Origin: Agromyces albus
Lineage (GTDB): Bacteria; Actinomycetota; Actinomycetes; Actinomycetales; Microbacteriaceae
NCBI RefSeq assembly: GCF_030815405.1
Contig: NZ_JAUSWX010000001.1
Location: 3,534,001-3,598,000, forward strand
Length of the DNA: 64,000 bases
Direction of reading: 5' to 3'
Position 1 is the stretch's first letter, and each line of letters begins with the position of its first letter. Below are positions 8,372 to 16,973 of this stretch, one piece after another. The notes beneath the pieces were generated by a model that was given only the letters and a program-made list of their open reading frames with translations, had not been told where the DNA came from and did not search any database. The position numbers were made by a program, and so were the translations under genes.

Positions 8372-10294
8372 ACGACGACGCTCGGCGACGAGGCGCACTA
8401 CGCGTTCGTAGAACGCGGCGTGGGCCCGCGTCACGGCGGCGTCGTCGAGCAACCCGGGTGTTGCCGCCGCGGCGGCTCCGAGGCGGGCGCGCAGGGCGGC
8501 ATCCGTATCCAGGCGGGTGAGGGCGGATGCCAGTGCATCCACATCGCGAGGAGGCACGAGCAGGCCGTTCACGCCATCGGCGATCCACTCGGTCGGGCCG
8601 CCCTCGTCGGCCGCAACGACGGCCAGGCCGGCCGCGAGGTACTGCAGCACGTTCTGGCCGAGCGGCTCAGGACGCGTCGACGCCTGCACCGCGACATCCC
8701 ACCGTGCAAGCAGCGCATCGATGTCGCTCACGTGCCCGAGGAAGTCGACCTGCCCGGCGACACCGAGCGCCTCCGCCCTGCGACGGAGCTCGGCGAGATG
8801 CCGCTCGTGGCCGAACGGTGCGTCACCGGCGAGCTGTAGGCGCACTTCGCGGCGGCCATACACGCGGGCGAACGCCTTGAGGAGGAGATGCTGGCCCTTC
8901 CACGGGTCGATGCGCGCGAGCATTCCGACTGTGCGCACGGGACCGTCGTTCGAATCGTCGCTCGGCGTCGGCCCCACCGCCGCGCCGACCCGAACCCCCG
9001 AGGCGCTCGGGATCACCTCGGCGAGAACGCCGGGCCGCAGGTGCGCCCGTGCCGACTCGAGCGTGCCACGTGAGTTGGCGATGACCCCGTCAGCTCGCGG
9101 CAGCACGACGCGCACCATGAGCGCGTGCCCCGACCGGCCGAGCGCGTCAGGGTCGACGACATCGCGCAGGTGCACGACGAACGGCGTGCGCGACCACCGC
9201 GCGGCGAGCGCGCCGTAGGCGGCGGAACGGGCGGTGTTGGCGTCCACGAGGTCGGCACCGCGGAACACCCGCGCGCACCGGGTGGCCACGGCCTGGGCGA
9301 GCACGCGCGCGCCGCCGGCGAGCGCCGCACGCGCTCCGCCGGCGCTCACTCCTGCGGGCTGGCGAACTCCCGCAATCCGGCTCGGAACCCGGTCGGGAAG
9401 GTCGGCGTAGACGCCCAACCCTTCGCTCGAGGGCGCGAGCAGCAGAAACGGAGACCATGCCGGTTCCGCCTGCAGCATCCGGAGCAGTGCGAACTCGGCA
9501 CCGCCGGGAACACTCGTGTGGTCGAGGTGCAGCACGCGGAGCGCGCGGCGCGACGATGCCGACTCGCGGTCAGTGCCGCGAGGGCGGCCCAGGGCGGTCA
9601 CGCCTCGCCGCCCACGCGGGCGAGTGCGAGTGTCGGTTGACGAATCGGAAGCGGCGTCTTTCGCGAAGGCGAATGCCGCTGCCTCGGCGACCGCGTCGTA
9701 GGCGAGAACCTCGCCCTGTGGCATCCCGAACAGCGTGTGCGCGATGCGCGCGAGCGCCGGCACCTCTTGACGCGCCATGAGCCGGTAGGCCTCGTCGTCT
9801 TTGCCCTGCGGGTCGATGATGTCCTCGTCACCCTTTTCGTTGCTCGCCCGATTCTGGGCGATCGCTTCGACCCGTTTGCGCAGTGCCGCGACGGAGTCGG
9901 GTGCGGGCAGATCGGGGAGGCTGGCGGCGATGCGCCCCGCCTCACGGATCGTGAAGGTCGTATGCAGGGCTCCGGGAACCTGCCCGAGCACATCGTCGCG
10001 CTGGCGTGCCGACGCGACGAGCACGAGGTCGGCGTCGCGGATGGCCTGCTCGGTGAGCTGCACGGCCCGGTGCACGGAGGCGTCGGCGCCGAGCGCTTCA
10101 GCGATCATCCGGGCTCGCCGGCCCATGGGAGTGCCCACCGGAGCACCAAGGCCCGCGCTCGTCACTCGCATGCCTGCGGCCACCGGCTCGGGGAGATACC
10201 ACTCCGCCCATCGCTCAAGCAGCGTGGCGCCGAGTGCCGATCGGTTGACGTTGCCCGTGCAGACCACGAGCACCGTGAACGCGTCAGGACTCAC
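8357..10294 (-). CDS. Fused LMW protein-tyrosine phosphatase and GT4 glycosyltransferase
   Basis: 645-residue two-domain protein. Residues 5-190 form a low-molecular-weight phosphotyrosine phosphatase: P-loop CTGNVNRS at 12-19 (C-x5-R-S) and general-acid DP at 161-162. A polar linker (about 212-248) leads to a GT-B glycosyltransferase from residue 251, with PGGAEFALL early and EPLGQNVLQYLAAG in the nucleotide-sugar half. The GTG start at 10294 places the frame just before the phosphatase; longer in-frame sequence shadows the divergent gene. LMW-PTPs normally stand alone and reset Wzc-type tyrosine kinases in capsule loci; a kinase lies at 23.5-25 kb. Fusion to a glycosyltransferase is unusual. 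The last codons SVVE and stop come from a REP element. Confidence 0.85.
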   Translation of the reverse strand: MSPDAFTVLVVCTGNVNRSALGATLLERWAEWYLPEPVAAGMRVTSAGLGAPVGTPMGRRARMIAEALGADASVHRAVQLTEQAIRDADLVLVASARQRDDVLGQVPGALHTTFTIREAGRIAASLPDLPAPDSVAALRKRVEAIAQNRASNEKGDEDIIDPQGKDDEAYRLMARQEVPALARIAHTLFGMPQGEVLAYDAVAEAAAFAFAKDAASDSSTDTRTRPRGRRGVTALGRPRGTDRESASSRRALRVLHLDHTSVPGGAEFALLRMLQAEPAWSPFLLLAPSSEGLGVYADLPDRVPSRIAGVRQPAGVSAGGARAALAGGARVLAQAVATRCARVFRGADLVDANTARSAAYGALAARWSRTPFVVHLRDVVDPDALGRSGHALMVRVVLPRADGVIANSRGTLESARAHLRPGVLAEVIPSASGVRVGAAVGPTPSDDSNDGPVRTVGMLARIDPWKGQHLLLKAFARVYGRREVRLQLAGDAPFGHERHLAELRRRAEALGVAGQVDFLGHVSDIDALLARWDVAVQASTRPEPLGQNVLQYLAAGLAVVAADEGGPTEWIADGVNGLLVPPRDVDALASALTRLDTDAALRARLGAAAAATPGLLDDAAVTRAHAAFYERVVRLVAERRRSVVE

Positions 10295-10310
10295 TCCCCC
10301 ACCCCCCCCA
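10292..10310 (-). promoter_or_regulatory. G-tract ribosome binding region of the phosphatase-GT gene
   Basis: On the minus strand the start codon GTG follows a G5 run and, one base further up, a G8 run (C5 at 10296-10300 and C8 at 10302-10309 on the + strand). The purine-rich run probably serves as the Shine-Dalgarno region. A homopolymer of eight is long enough to slip during replication. Confidence 0.45.
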
Positions 10311-10379
10311 AATGGCCGGCCGGCGATCCGGGACCGCTCCCCGGATAAGGTTTCCATTAGGAGTCTACGAGGGGGTGCG

Positions 10380-12479
10380 GTGCGCGTACTCAGGGTCTCA
10401 CACAGCGCCGTCGTCGACGAGTGGCGAGGTCGTGAGCGCGCGCTCACGGTCGCCGGAGTCGACGTGGTGCTGTTGAGCGCGCGCCGCTGGCATGCGGGCG
10501 GCGCGGAGGTGTCGCTCGAGCCACGCGCGGGTGAGCAGGTGGCTGGCGTTCCGACCGTCGGTCGCCATCCAGCCCTCTTCCTGTTCCACCCTCGCCCGAT
10601 CTGGCGGGCAGTCGGTGAACGCTGGGATGTGATCGACATCCATGAGGAGCCGTTCGCGCTCGCGACCGCCGAGATCCTCCTGCTCCGTGCCCTCCGACGC
10701 CGCTCCCGCCGCACGCCCGTCGTGCTCTACACGGCGCAGAACATCCGCAAGCGCTACCTCGTGCCCTTCCGCTGGTTCGAGCGATGGGCGCTCCGCAAGG
10801 CATCGGGTATCTCGGCGTGCAACGCAGAGGCCGCCCGCATCGTCGAGGGCAAGGGGTTCGCCGGGCGCGCCCGGGTCATCCCGCTCGGCGTCGACGAACA
10901 ACGCTTCAGGCCCGCGGATGCCGCCGCAGACGTTGATGCGCCGATCATCGCTGGTCGAGTAGCGACGCGAAGCGACGCGTATCGAAACCCCGACTCGCTC
11001 GCTCCGATCTTTGTCGGGTACCTCGGCCGTCTCGTGCCCGAGAAGGGCCTCACGGTCCTGCTGGAGGCCGTCGCGCAAGACGCACGGCTCCGGCTCCGGA
11101 TCGGCGGCTCCGGACCGCTCAGAGCCGCCCTCGAGGCATCCGCTGCTGCCACCGGCCTCTCGGACCGCGTCGAGTTCCTGGGACCGGTGGACCCCGACGA
11201 CGTCGTCGCCTTCTACCGCACGCTCGACGTGCTCGCCGTGCCATCGCTGCCGACCCCGACATGGACCGAGCAGTTCGGACGCGTAGCCGTCGAGGCGATG
11301 GCCTGCGGCATTCCGGTCGTCTCGAGCGACGCGGGCGCCCTGCCCGACGTCGTGGGCGGTGCCGGGATCGTCGTGCCGGCAGGCGATGCGCCAGCCCTCG
11401 CGGCCGCGTTGGCCGAGGCCGGCGGGCACCGCGCCGCCGAGCTGCGGTCGAGCGGGTACGTACGCGCCGCCGCGTGCAGCTGGACCGCCGTGGGTCGCGA
11501 GTACCTCGATCTCTACCGTTCGGTCGTGCACGAGGCATCCGCCCACGCATCGAAGGTCGGCGTCGAGGTGATCGTGGTCGCGTACGGCTCGCCCCAGCTG
11601 CTCCGGCGGGCGCTCGAGCCCCTCGCCACCCTGCCCGTCACGGTCGTCGACAACTCGTCGATGGCCGACATCGCCGCACTCTGCGCCGAACTCGACGTGC
11701 GCTACCTCGACCCGGGGCGCAACGGCGGCTTCGCTGCGGGCGTGAACGTCGCCCTGCGCGAGCGACTCGTGCCGGGAGCCGACGTGCTCCTCCTGAACCC
11801 CGACGCCACGATCGCGGCCGACGACGTCTCCGTGCTGCAGCGCGGCCTGCGGGCCCGCGCCGACCTCGCGAGCGTCGGGCCCGCGCAGGTCGACGACGAC
11901 GGCCGTCCGGCACGGGTCGACTGGTGGCTGCCGTCGCCCGGCGGCACATGGCTCGAGGCGGTCGGGCTCGCACGCCTCCGCCGTGACCCGACCTACGTGA
12001 TCGGGTCGGTGCTGCTGCTGCGCGCTGAGGCGCTCGCCCAGGTGGGCCACTTCGACGAGCGCTTCTTCCTCTATGCCGAAGAGGCCGACTGGGCGTATCG
12101 CGCGAGTCGGCTCGGCTGGCGTCACGCGGGCGTGCCCGAGGCGCGCGCGATGCACGTCGGCGCGGGTACCGGCGGCGATCCGCGGCGCCGGGAGGCGCAC
12201 TTCCACGCGTCGCAGGAGCGGTTCCTGCGAAAGCACTACGGTGCGCTGGGCTGGCAGTGGGCGCGCGCCGGGCAATGGCTCGGTGCGATGACGCGCTCGG
12301 TCGTGCTGCCTGGCGAGCGCGGGCGAGCGGCCCGCAGGCGCGCGGCCCTGTATCGCCTCGGGCCCGTGCGCATCGAGGCGCAGTACCGTGCGTCTGCGAC
12401 GAGGCCGGCCCTCGCAGCGACGGCAGCAACGGCGACCCCGACCCCGACCCCGACCCCGACCGAGGGAACCACCGCATGA
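10380..12479 (+). CDS. Bifunctional GT4-GT2 glycosyltransferase
   Basis: 699 residues with two catalytic modules. Residues 1-385 are GT-B/GT4: YLGRLVPEKGL, GGSGPLRAAL and the FGRVAVEAMACGIPVVSSDAG donor-site region. Residues 395-690 are GT-A/GT2, like rhamnosyltransferases: VIVVAYGS, VVDNSS, NGGFAAGVN, LLLNPDA and the acceptor-side FDERFFLYAEEADW. Probably adds two successive sugars to the surface glycan. GTG at 10380 after GAGGGGG. Odd features: a REP-like element is read in frame near residue 195, and the C-terminus is a TP repeat encoded by a hexanucleotide array. It overlaps the next gene (ATGA). Confidence 0.88.
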   Translation: MRVLRVSHSAVVDEWRGRERALTVAGVDVVLLSARRWHAGGAEVSLEPRAGEQVAGVPTVGRHPALFLFHPRPIWRAVGERWDVIDIHEEPFALATAEILLLRALRRRSRRTPVVLYTAQNIRKRYLVPFRWFERWALRKASGISACNAEAARIVEGKGFAGRARVIPLGVDEQRFRPADAAADVDAPIIAGRVATRSDAYRNPDSLAPIFVGYLGRLVPEKGLTVLLEAVAQDARLRLRIGGSGPLRAALEASAAATGLSDRVEFLGPVDPDDVVAFYRTLDVLAVPSLPTPTWTEQFGRVAVEAMACGIPVVSSDAGALPDVVGGAGIVVPAGDAPALAAALAEAGGHRAAELRSSGYVRAAACSWTAVGREYLDLYRSVVHEASAHASKVGVEVIVVAYGSPQLLRRALEPLATLPVTVVDNSSMADIAALCAELDVRYLDPGRNGGFAAGVNVALRERLVPGADVLLLNPDATIAADDVSVLQRGLRARADLASVGPAQVDDDGRPARVDWWLPSPGGTWLEAVGLARLRRDPTYVIGSVLLLRAEALAQVGHFDERFFLYAEEADWAYRASRLGWRHAGVPEARAMHVGAGTGGDPRRREAHFHASQERFLRKHYGALGWQWARAGQWLGAMTRSVVLPGERGRAARRRAALYRLGPVRIEAQYRASATRPALAATAATATPTPTPTPTEGTTA
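10948..10992. repeat. REP-like element inside a glycosyltransferase gene
   Basis: Reads CGCTGGTCGAGTAGCGACG, then a GCGAAGC centre, then CGTATCGAAACCCC: the intergenic element form. It lies in frame between the two GT-B half domains and encodes the segment around AGRVATRSDAYRNP, which has no counterpart in typical GT4 proteins. Confidence 0.65.
12435..12461 (+). repeat. ACCCCG hexanucleotide tandem repeat
   Basis: Four full ACCCCG units and a partial one, encoding alternating Thr-Pro at the extreme C-terminus of the GT4-GT2 protein. Hexamers keep the frame, so copy number can change without disrupting the gene. Confidence 0.8.
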
Positions 12480-13648
12480 CCCGCATCGTGCAGATCGTCC
12501 CCTACATGGGCCCGGGTACCGGCGTAGCCGGAGTGGCATTCCACCTCGATCAGCAGTTCCGCGCGCTCGGCGTCGACGTCGAGCGCTTCACGTTCATCGA
12601 CGCCCAAACGCGACGAACGCGACGAACGCCGAAGAACTCCGTCCTCAAGCGCATCCTCGGCGGCTGGCACATGGTCTGGTTCAGCACGATCGGCACGTTG
12701 CGCGTTCGCCGGTTCCTCGCCGACCGGCCGGATGCGATGACGATCACGCACAACAACGTGATGGTCGGCGACGTCTACGTCAACCACGGCCTCCTTCTCG
12801 CCTCCATGCGGGCGCGGGGACGGTCGTTCTGGGGCATCTACCGCAATCCCATCCATGTCTTCATCTACCTCCGCGACCTCATCAGGTATCGAGGGCGCAC
12901 GCACCGCGCGGTGGTATGCCTCTCCGAAGCGGATGCCACGGACCTGCGCACCACGTACGGCCCCGTCCACCCGAGGATCGAAGTCATCCCGAATGGCGTC
13001 GACCTCGACCAGTTCCGACCTCCCACGCCCGACGAACGCAACGCCGCGCGAGCCGAACTGAAGCTCGGAACCGAGGAGCGCGTGGCCGTCTTCGTCGGGC
13101 ACGAGTTCTCGCGCAAGGGGCTCTCGTTCGCGATCCAGGGGCTGTCTCACGCGCCGAGCGTGCTGTTGCTCATCATCGGCGGCAACGACGACATCATCGC
13201 CGAGGCCTACGCCGAGGCGAAGGAGCTCGGTGTCAGCGAGCGCGTCCTGTTCCTCGGTCCACGACGGCCGCCGGTGTCATTCCTGCACGCCTCCGACTTC
13301 TTCGTGCTGCCGAGCGCCTACGAGGCGAATGCGCTCGTCGTGCTCGAGGCGCTCGCCGCCGGGCTGCCGGTGATCGCCACGCCCGTCGGGTTCGCGCCCG
13401 AGGTGGTCGTCGACGGAGTGAACGGATTCCTCGTCGAGCGCGACGGGCGCGCGGTGGGCGAACGGATGGAGCAGCTCGCGAACCTCGACGAGACCGAGCT
13501 CGCCGCTTGGGGTCGCCGCGCCCGCGAGTCCGTCGAGCCCTATGGATGGCGCAGGATCGCCGAGCGGTATCTCGAACTCGCCGAGGAGCTGCAGGCCGAG
13601 CGCGAGCACGGCGGTTCGGGGCATCCGGTTGCAAGGACCGGCGGATGA
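12476..13648 (+). CDS. GT4 family glycosyltransferase
   Basis: 390-residue GT-B glycosyltransferase. The N-terminal acceptor half includes GPGTGVAGVAFHLDQ and DVYVNHGLL; the donor half includes IPNGVDLDQFRPP, FVGHEFSRKGL and the E-x7-E region YEANALVVLEALAAGLPV. It is a close paralogue of the first half of the next protein, which shares nearly all these blocks. Starts at the ATG overlapping the previous stop; its own stop overlaps the next start (ATGA). Confidence 0.9.
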   Translation: MTRIVQIVPYMGPGTGVAGVAFHLDQQFRALGVDVERFTFIDAQTRRTRRTPKNSVLKRILGGWHMVWFSTIGTLRVRRFLADRPDAMTITHNNVMVGDVYVNHGLLLASMRARGRSFWGIYRNPIHVFIYLRDLIRYRGRTHRAVVCLSEADATDLRTTYGPVHPRIEVIPNGVDLDQFRPPTPDERNAARAELKLGTEERVAVFVGHEFSRKGLSFAIQGLSHAPSVLLLIIGGNDDIIAEAYAEAKELGVSERVLFLGPRRPPVSFLHASDFFVLPSAYEANALVVLEALAAGLPVIATPVGFAPEVVVDGVNGFLVERDGRAVGERMEQLANLDETELAAWGRRARESVEPYGWRRIAERYLELAEELQAEREHGGSGHPVARTGG

Positions 13649-15849
13649 CGCACATCGTGCAGATCGCCCCGGCGATCGCTCCCGGCAGCGGCGTCGCGGG
13701 TGTGGCGTACGCGCTCGAGCGCGAGTTCGTCGCCGCGGGAGCGACCGTCGAGCGGTTCACGGCCGCTGACGCCGGCAGGCCACCGGGAAGGCCGCGCGTG
13801 CGCACACCCGTTGCCACCCATCTCACTCGTGCACGCAACGTCATCTGGTTCAGCACCGTGGGCACGCGGCGAGCCCGACAGTTCCTCGCCGCGCGTCCAG
13901 ATGCCGTCTCGATCACGCACAACGACGTCATGGCAGGCGACGTCTACGTGAACCACGGCCTCCTGCAGGCCGCCATGCGCGCGCGAGGCGAATACATCTG
14001 GCGCATGGTGCGCAACCCGGTGCACCTGTTCACCGCGCTTCGCGACCGCATCCGGTATCGCGGTCGCACACACCGAGCCGTCGTCGCCCTCACGACGACC
14101 GAGGCCGAACTGCTGCGCTCTACCTACGGCCGCGTGCACGCGCCGATCCACGTCATTCCCAACGGCGTCGACATCGAGCGGTTCCGGCCGCCGGATGCCG
14201 CGGAGCGCGTGCAGGCTCGGTCGAAGCTCGGAATCGACGACGAGCGCACGATCGCGCTGTTCATCGGCCACGAGTTCGAACGCAAGGGCCTCCCCATCGC
14301 CATCGAATCCCTACGGACGGCACCCGACGTGCTGCTCCTCGTGGTCGGCGGCTCACCCGACATGATCCGCAGGGCGCGGGCACAGGCACGGCAGGCAGGC
14401 GTCGGTGAACGCGTGCACTTCGCAGGCTCCCAGCGCGACCCCATCCCCTTCATCTGGGCCTCCGATGTGCTCGTGTTGCCGAGCGCCTATGAGGCGAATG
14501 CATTGGTCGTGCTCGAGGCGCTCGCGTGCGGTCTGCCGGTGGTATCGACGCGCGTGGGCTTTGCGCCCGACATCCTCGTCGACGGAGACAACGGTTTCAT
14601 CGTGGAACGCAACGCCGCGTCGGTGGGCACGCGCCTGGCCGAGCTCGCGTCACAGCCGCTCGACGAGTGGCGCCACCGCACACGGCGCACGGCGGAGCAG
14701 TACGCCTGGCCCCAGATCGCGCGTCGGTATCTCGCGCTCATCGAGTCGTTGCGGCGCGACAGCGCCGAAGGCGAGGACAGTGACGTCAGCCTCGGCGACG
14801 GGAACAAGATGACGCGGCCGCTTCGCATTCTGCACGCGATCCGCTCCGATGGCTTCTCGGGCGTCGAGCAGTTCGTGCTGCGCCTCGCGCTCGCACAGGC
14901 TGCCGACGGCCACCGCGTCACCGTGATCGGCGGCGCCACCGACCGGATGCGGCCTCCCCTCGCCGAGGCCGGCATCGAGCACGTCCCGGCGGCACGCACG
15001 ATCGAGGTCACTCGCGCCGTGCGAGAGCTCCGGGGCGGGTTCGACGTCGTGAACACCCACATGACCGCCGCCGAGGTCGGTATGGCAGTGGCGCTCTGGT
15101 TCACTCGCCGGTCGCGCCGCCCGGCCGTCGTCGCAACGCGGCATTTCGCAAAGGCGCGGGGACGAGTCGGCCCAGTGCCGATCGGCCCCTTCGTGCGACG
15201 CCGCATCGACGGGCAGATCTCGATCAGCCGCGCCGTTGCCGACTCCGCCGACGGCCCCAGCATTGTCGTCCACTCGGGAATCGAGAGCCGCCCGCTGCGC
15301 GACGTCACTCTGCGCGAACGCGTCGTCCTCATGGCGCAGCGGCTCCAGCCCGAGAAACGCACGGACGTGGGGATTCGCGCGTTCGCAGCATCCGGTCTCG
15401 CCGACGACGGCTGGACCCTCGAGATCGCCGGCATCGGACCCGGGCGCGAGGCGCTGGAGTCGCTGGCCGAAGAGCTGGGCATCTCGTCGGCGGTCGAGTT
15501 CCTCGGGTATCGCGGCGATCTGCCGCAGGTCATGGATCGCGCCGGCATTCTGATCGCCCCGTGCCCGGTCGAGGGGCTTGGGCTGACCCTCCTGGAAGCG
15601 ATGGCCGGCGGTCTCCCGGTCGTCGCCGCCAGTGCGGCCGGACATCTCGACGTGCTCGCAGGGCTCGATCCGCGCGCGATGTTTCCGCCGGGCGATGCCG
15701 ACGCGGCCGCCCGCAACCTGCGCTCGCTCGCCGAAGACGACACCGGCCGCAACGCACTGTCGCTCGCGGTGCGCAAGCGCCAACAGGGCGAGTTCTCCCT
15801 GCGCGCGCAGGCTGCCGCAACCGAGGCCGTCTACCTGAGTGCGCGATGA
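13645..15849 (+). CDS. Double-domain GT4-GT4 glycosyltransferase
   Basis: 734 residues, one open frame holding two complete GT4 proteins. Residues 1-385 repeat the architecture of the upstream gene (VNHGLL, IPNGVDIERFRPP, FIGHEFERKGL, YEANALVVLEALACGLPV). From about residue 389 a second module begins with MTRPLRILHAIRSDGFSGVEQ and ends with VEGLGLTLLEAMAGGLPVVA. The methionine at the junction (near 14809) and the short polar linker suggest two genes joined by loss of a stop codon. An internal restart there is possible but no clear ribosome site is seen. Overlaps both neighbours. Confidence 0.87.
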   Translation: MTHIVQIAPAIAPGSGVAGVAYALEREFVAAGATVERFTAADAGRPPGRPRVRTPVATHLTRARNVIWFSTVGTRRARQFLAARPDAVSITHNDVMAGDVYVNHGLLQAAMRARGEYIWRMVRNPVHLFTALRDRIRYRGRTHRAVVALTTTEAELLRSTYGRVHAPIHVIPNGVDIERFRPPDAAERVQARSKLGIDDERTIALFIGHEFERKGLPIAIESLRTAPDVLLLVVGGSPDMIRRARAQARQAGVGERVHFAGSQRDPIPFIWASDVLVLPSAYEANALVVLEALACGLPVVSTRVGFAPDILVDGDNGFIVERNAASVGTRLAELASQPLDEWRHRTRRTAEQYAWPQIARRYLALIESLRRDSAEGEDSDVSLGDGNKMTRPLRILHAIRSDGFSGVEQFVLRLALAQAADGHRVTVIGGATDRMRPPLAEAGIEHVPAARTIEVTRAVRELRGGFDVVNTHMTAAEVGMAVALWFTRRSRRPAVVATRHFAKARGRVGPVPIGPFVRRRIDGQISISRAVADSADGPSIVVHSGIESRPLRDVTLRERVVLMAQRLQPEKRTDVGIRAFAASGLADDGWTLEIAGIGPGREALESLAEELGISSAVEFLGYRGDLPQVMDRAGILIAPCPVEGLGLTLLEAMAGGLPVVAASAAGHLDVLAGLDPRAMFPPGDADAAARNLRSLAEDDTGRNALSLAVRKRQQGEFSLRAQAAATEAVYLSAR

Positions 15850-16973
15850 CCGATCTCGTGGTGATGTCGCTCGAGGCGTGGGACGACGTGTGGCGCCGCA
15901 ACCAGCACCTCGTCGCGGGCCTTCTGCGAACGGATGCCGCGCTGCGCGTGCTCTTCGTCGAACCCCCGGCCGACCCGACACACGACTTGCGTTCGCGGCG
16001 GCGTCCATCGTTCGCCCGGGGCGTGCGGGAGGTTCCGGATGTCGCGCCCGGCCGGCTGTTCACGGTGCGCCCCGTGAAGTGGATGCCCCGCCGGCTCGAC
16101 CCGCGTACCGACGAGCGCCTCGCGCGCGCCGTGATGCGGGCCGCCGACTCGCTCGACATGCGGCATCCGCTGCTCTGGATCAACGACCCCGGCGCGGTCG
16201 CGCTCGCCGAACGATCGGGCTGGCCGACGCTGTACGACATCACCGACGACTGGCTCACAGCAGACCGGCCGGCTGCTGAACTTCGCCGGGTCGCGGCGAA
16301 CGAGGCGCGGCTGTTCGAACTCGCCCGTGAGGTGGTCGTGTGCTCACCCGAGCTGGCACGCCGCAAGGGCGCGACCCGACCCGTGACGCTCATCCCCAAC
16401 GCCGTCGAGGTCGACGCTTACCGCCGCCCCGCTCCGCGGCCAACGGATCTGCCCGATGGTCCGGTCGCCCTCTATCTCGGCACCGTGCACCCTGACCGCA
16501 TCGACGTCGACCTGTGCGAGGCGACCGCGCGCGCACTCGGCTCGACGGGCACGCTCGTGCTCGTCGGCCCGAACCTGCTCTCGCCGGATCAGGCGGCGCG
16601 CCTGCACGCGGCTGGCGCCCGACTGCTCGGCCCGCGCTCGCGTGACGAGGTGATCGGCTACCTGCAGCACGCCGACGTGCTCGTCGTGCCGCATGTCGTG
16701 ACCGCGTTCACCGACAGCCTCGACCCGATCAAGCTCTACGAATATCAGGCGGTCGGGAGGCCCGTGGTTTCGACCGCTGTCGCGGGCTTCCGGGACGAGG
16801 ATGACCCGCGCATCATGATCGCCTCCGGCGACGCGTTCGCGGCGGCGGTCGCCGCTGCGGTGCCGGCGCCGTCGCGCTTCCCGGCCGGCGCCGACGGGGC
16901 TGTCGCCGATTGGAGCGACCGCGCTGCCGCGATGGCCGCGGTGCTGCGGGGTCTCGAAGTCTCCCGAGGATAG
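15846..16973 (+). CDS. Glycosyltransferase, TuaH-like GT-B
   Basis: 375-residue GT-B protein. The N-terminal pattern (WDDVWRRNQHL, DITDDW) and the donor-side block DPIKLYEYQAVGRPVVST match glycosyltransferases resembling teichuronic-acid TuaH. ATG at 15846 overlaps the previous stop, so it is the last gene of the + strand run. Its 3' end is overlapped by 229 bases by the open frame of the convergent gene, probably because that gene is frameshifted. Confidence 0.83.
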   Translation: MTDLVVMSLEAWDDVWRRNQHLVAGLLRTDAALRVLFVEPPADPTHDLRSRRRPSFARGVREVPDVAPGRLFTVRPVKWMPRRLDPRTDERLARAVMRAADSLDMRHPLLWINDPGAVALAERSGWPTLYDITDDWLTADRPAAELRRVAANEARLFELAREVVVCSPELARRKGATRPVTLIPNAVEVDAYRRPAPRPTDLPDGPVALYLGTVHPDRIDVDLCEATARALGSTGTLVLVGPNLLSPDQAARLHAAGARLLGPRSRDEVIGYLQHADVLVVPHVVTAFTDSLDPIKLYEYQAVGRPVVSTAVAGFRDEDDPRIMIASGDAFAAAVAAAVPAPSRFPAGADGAVADWSDRAAAMAAVLRGLEVSRG

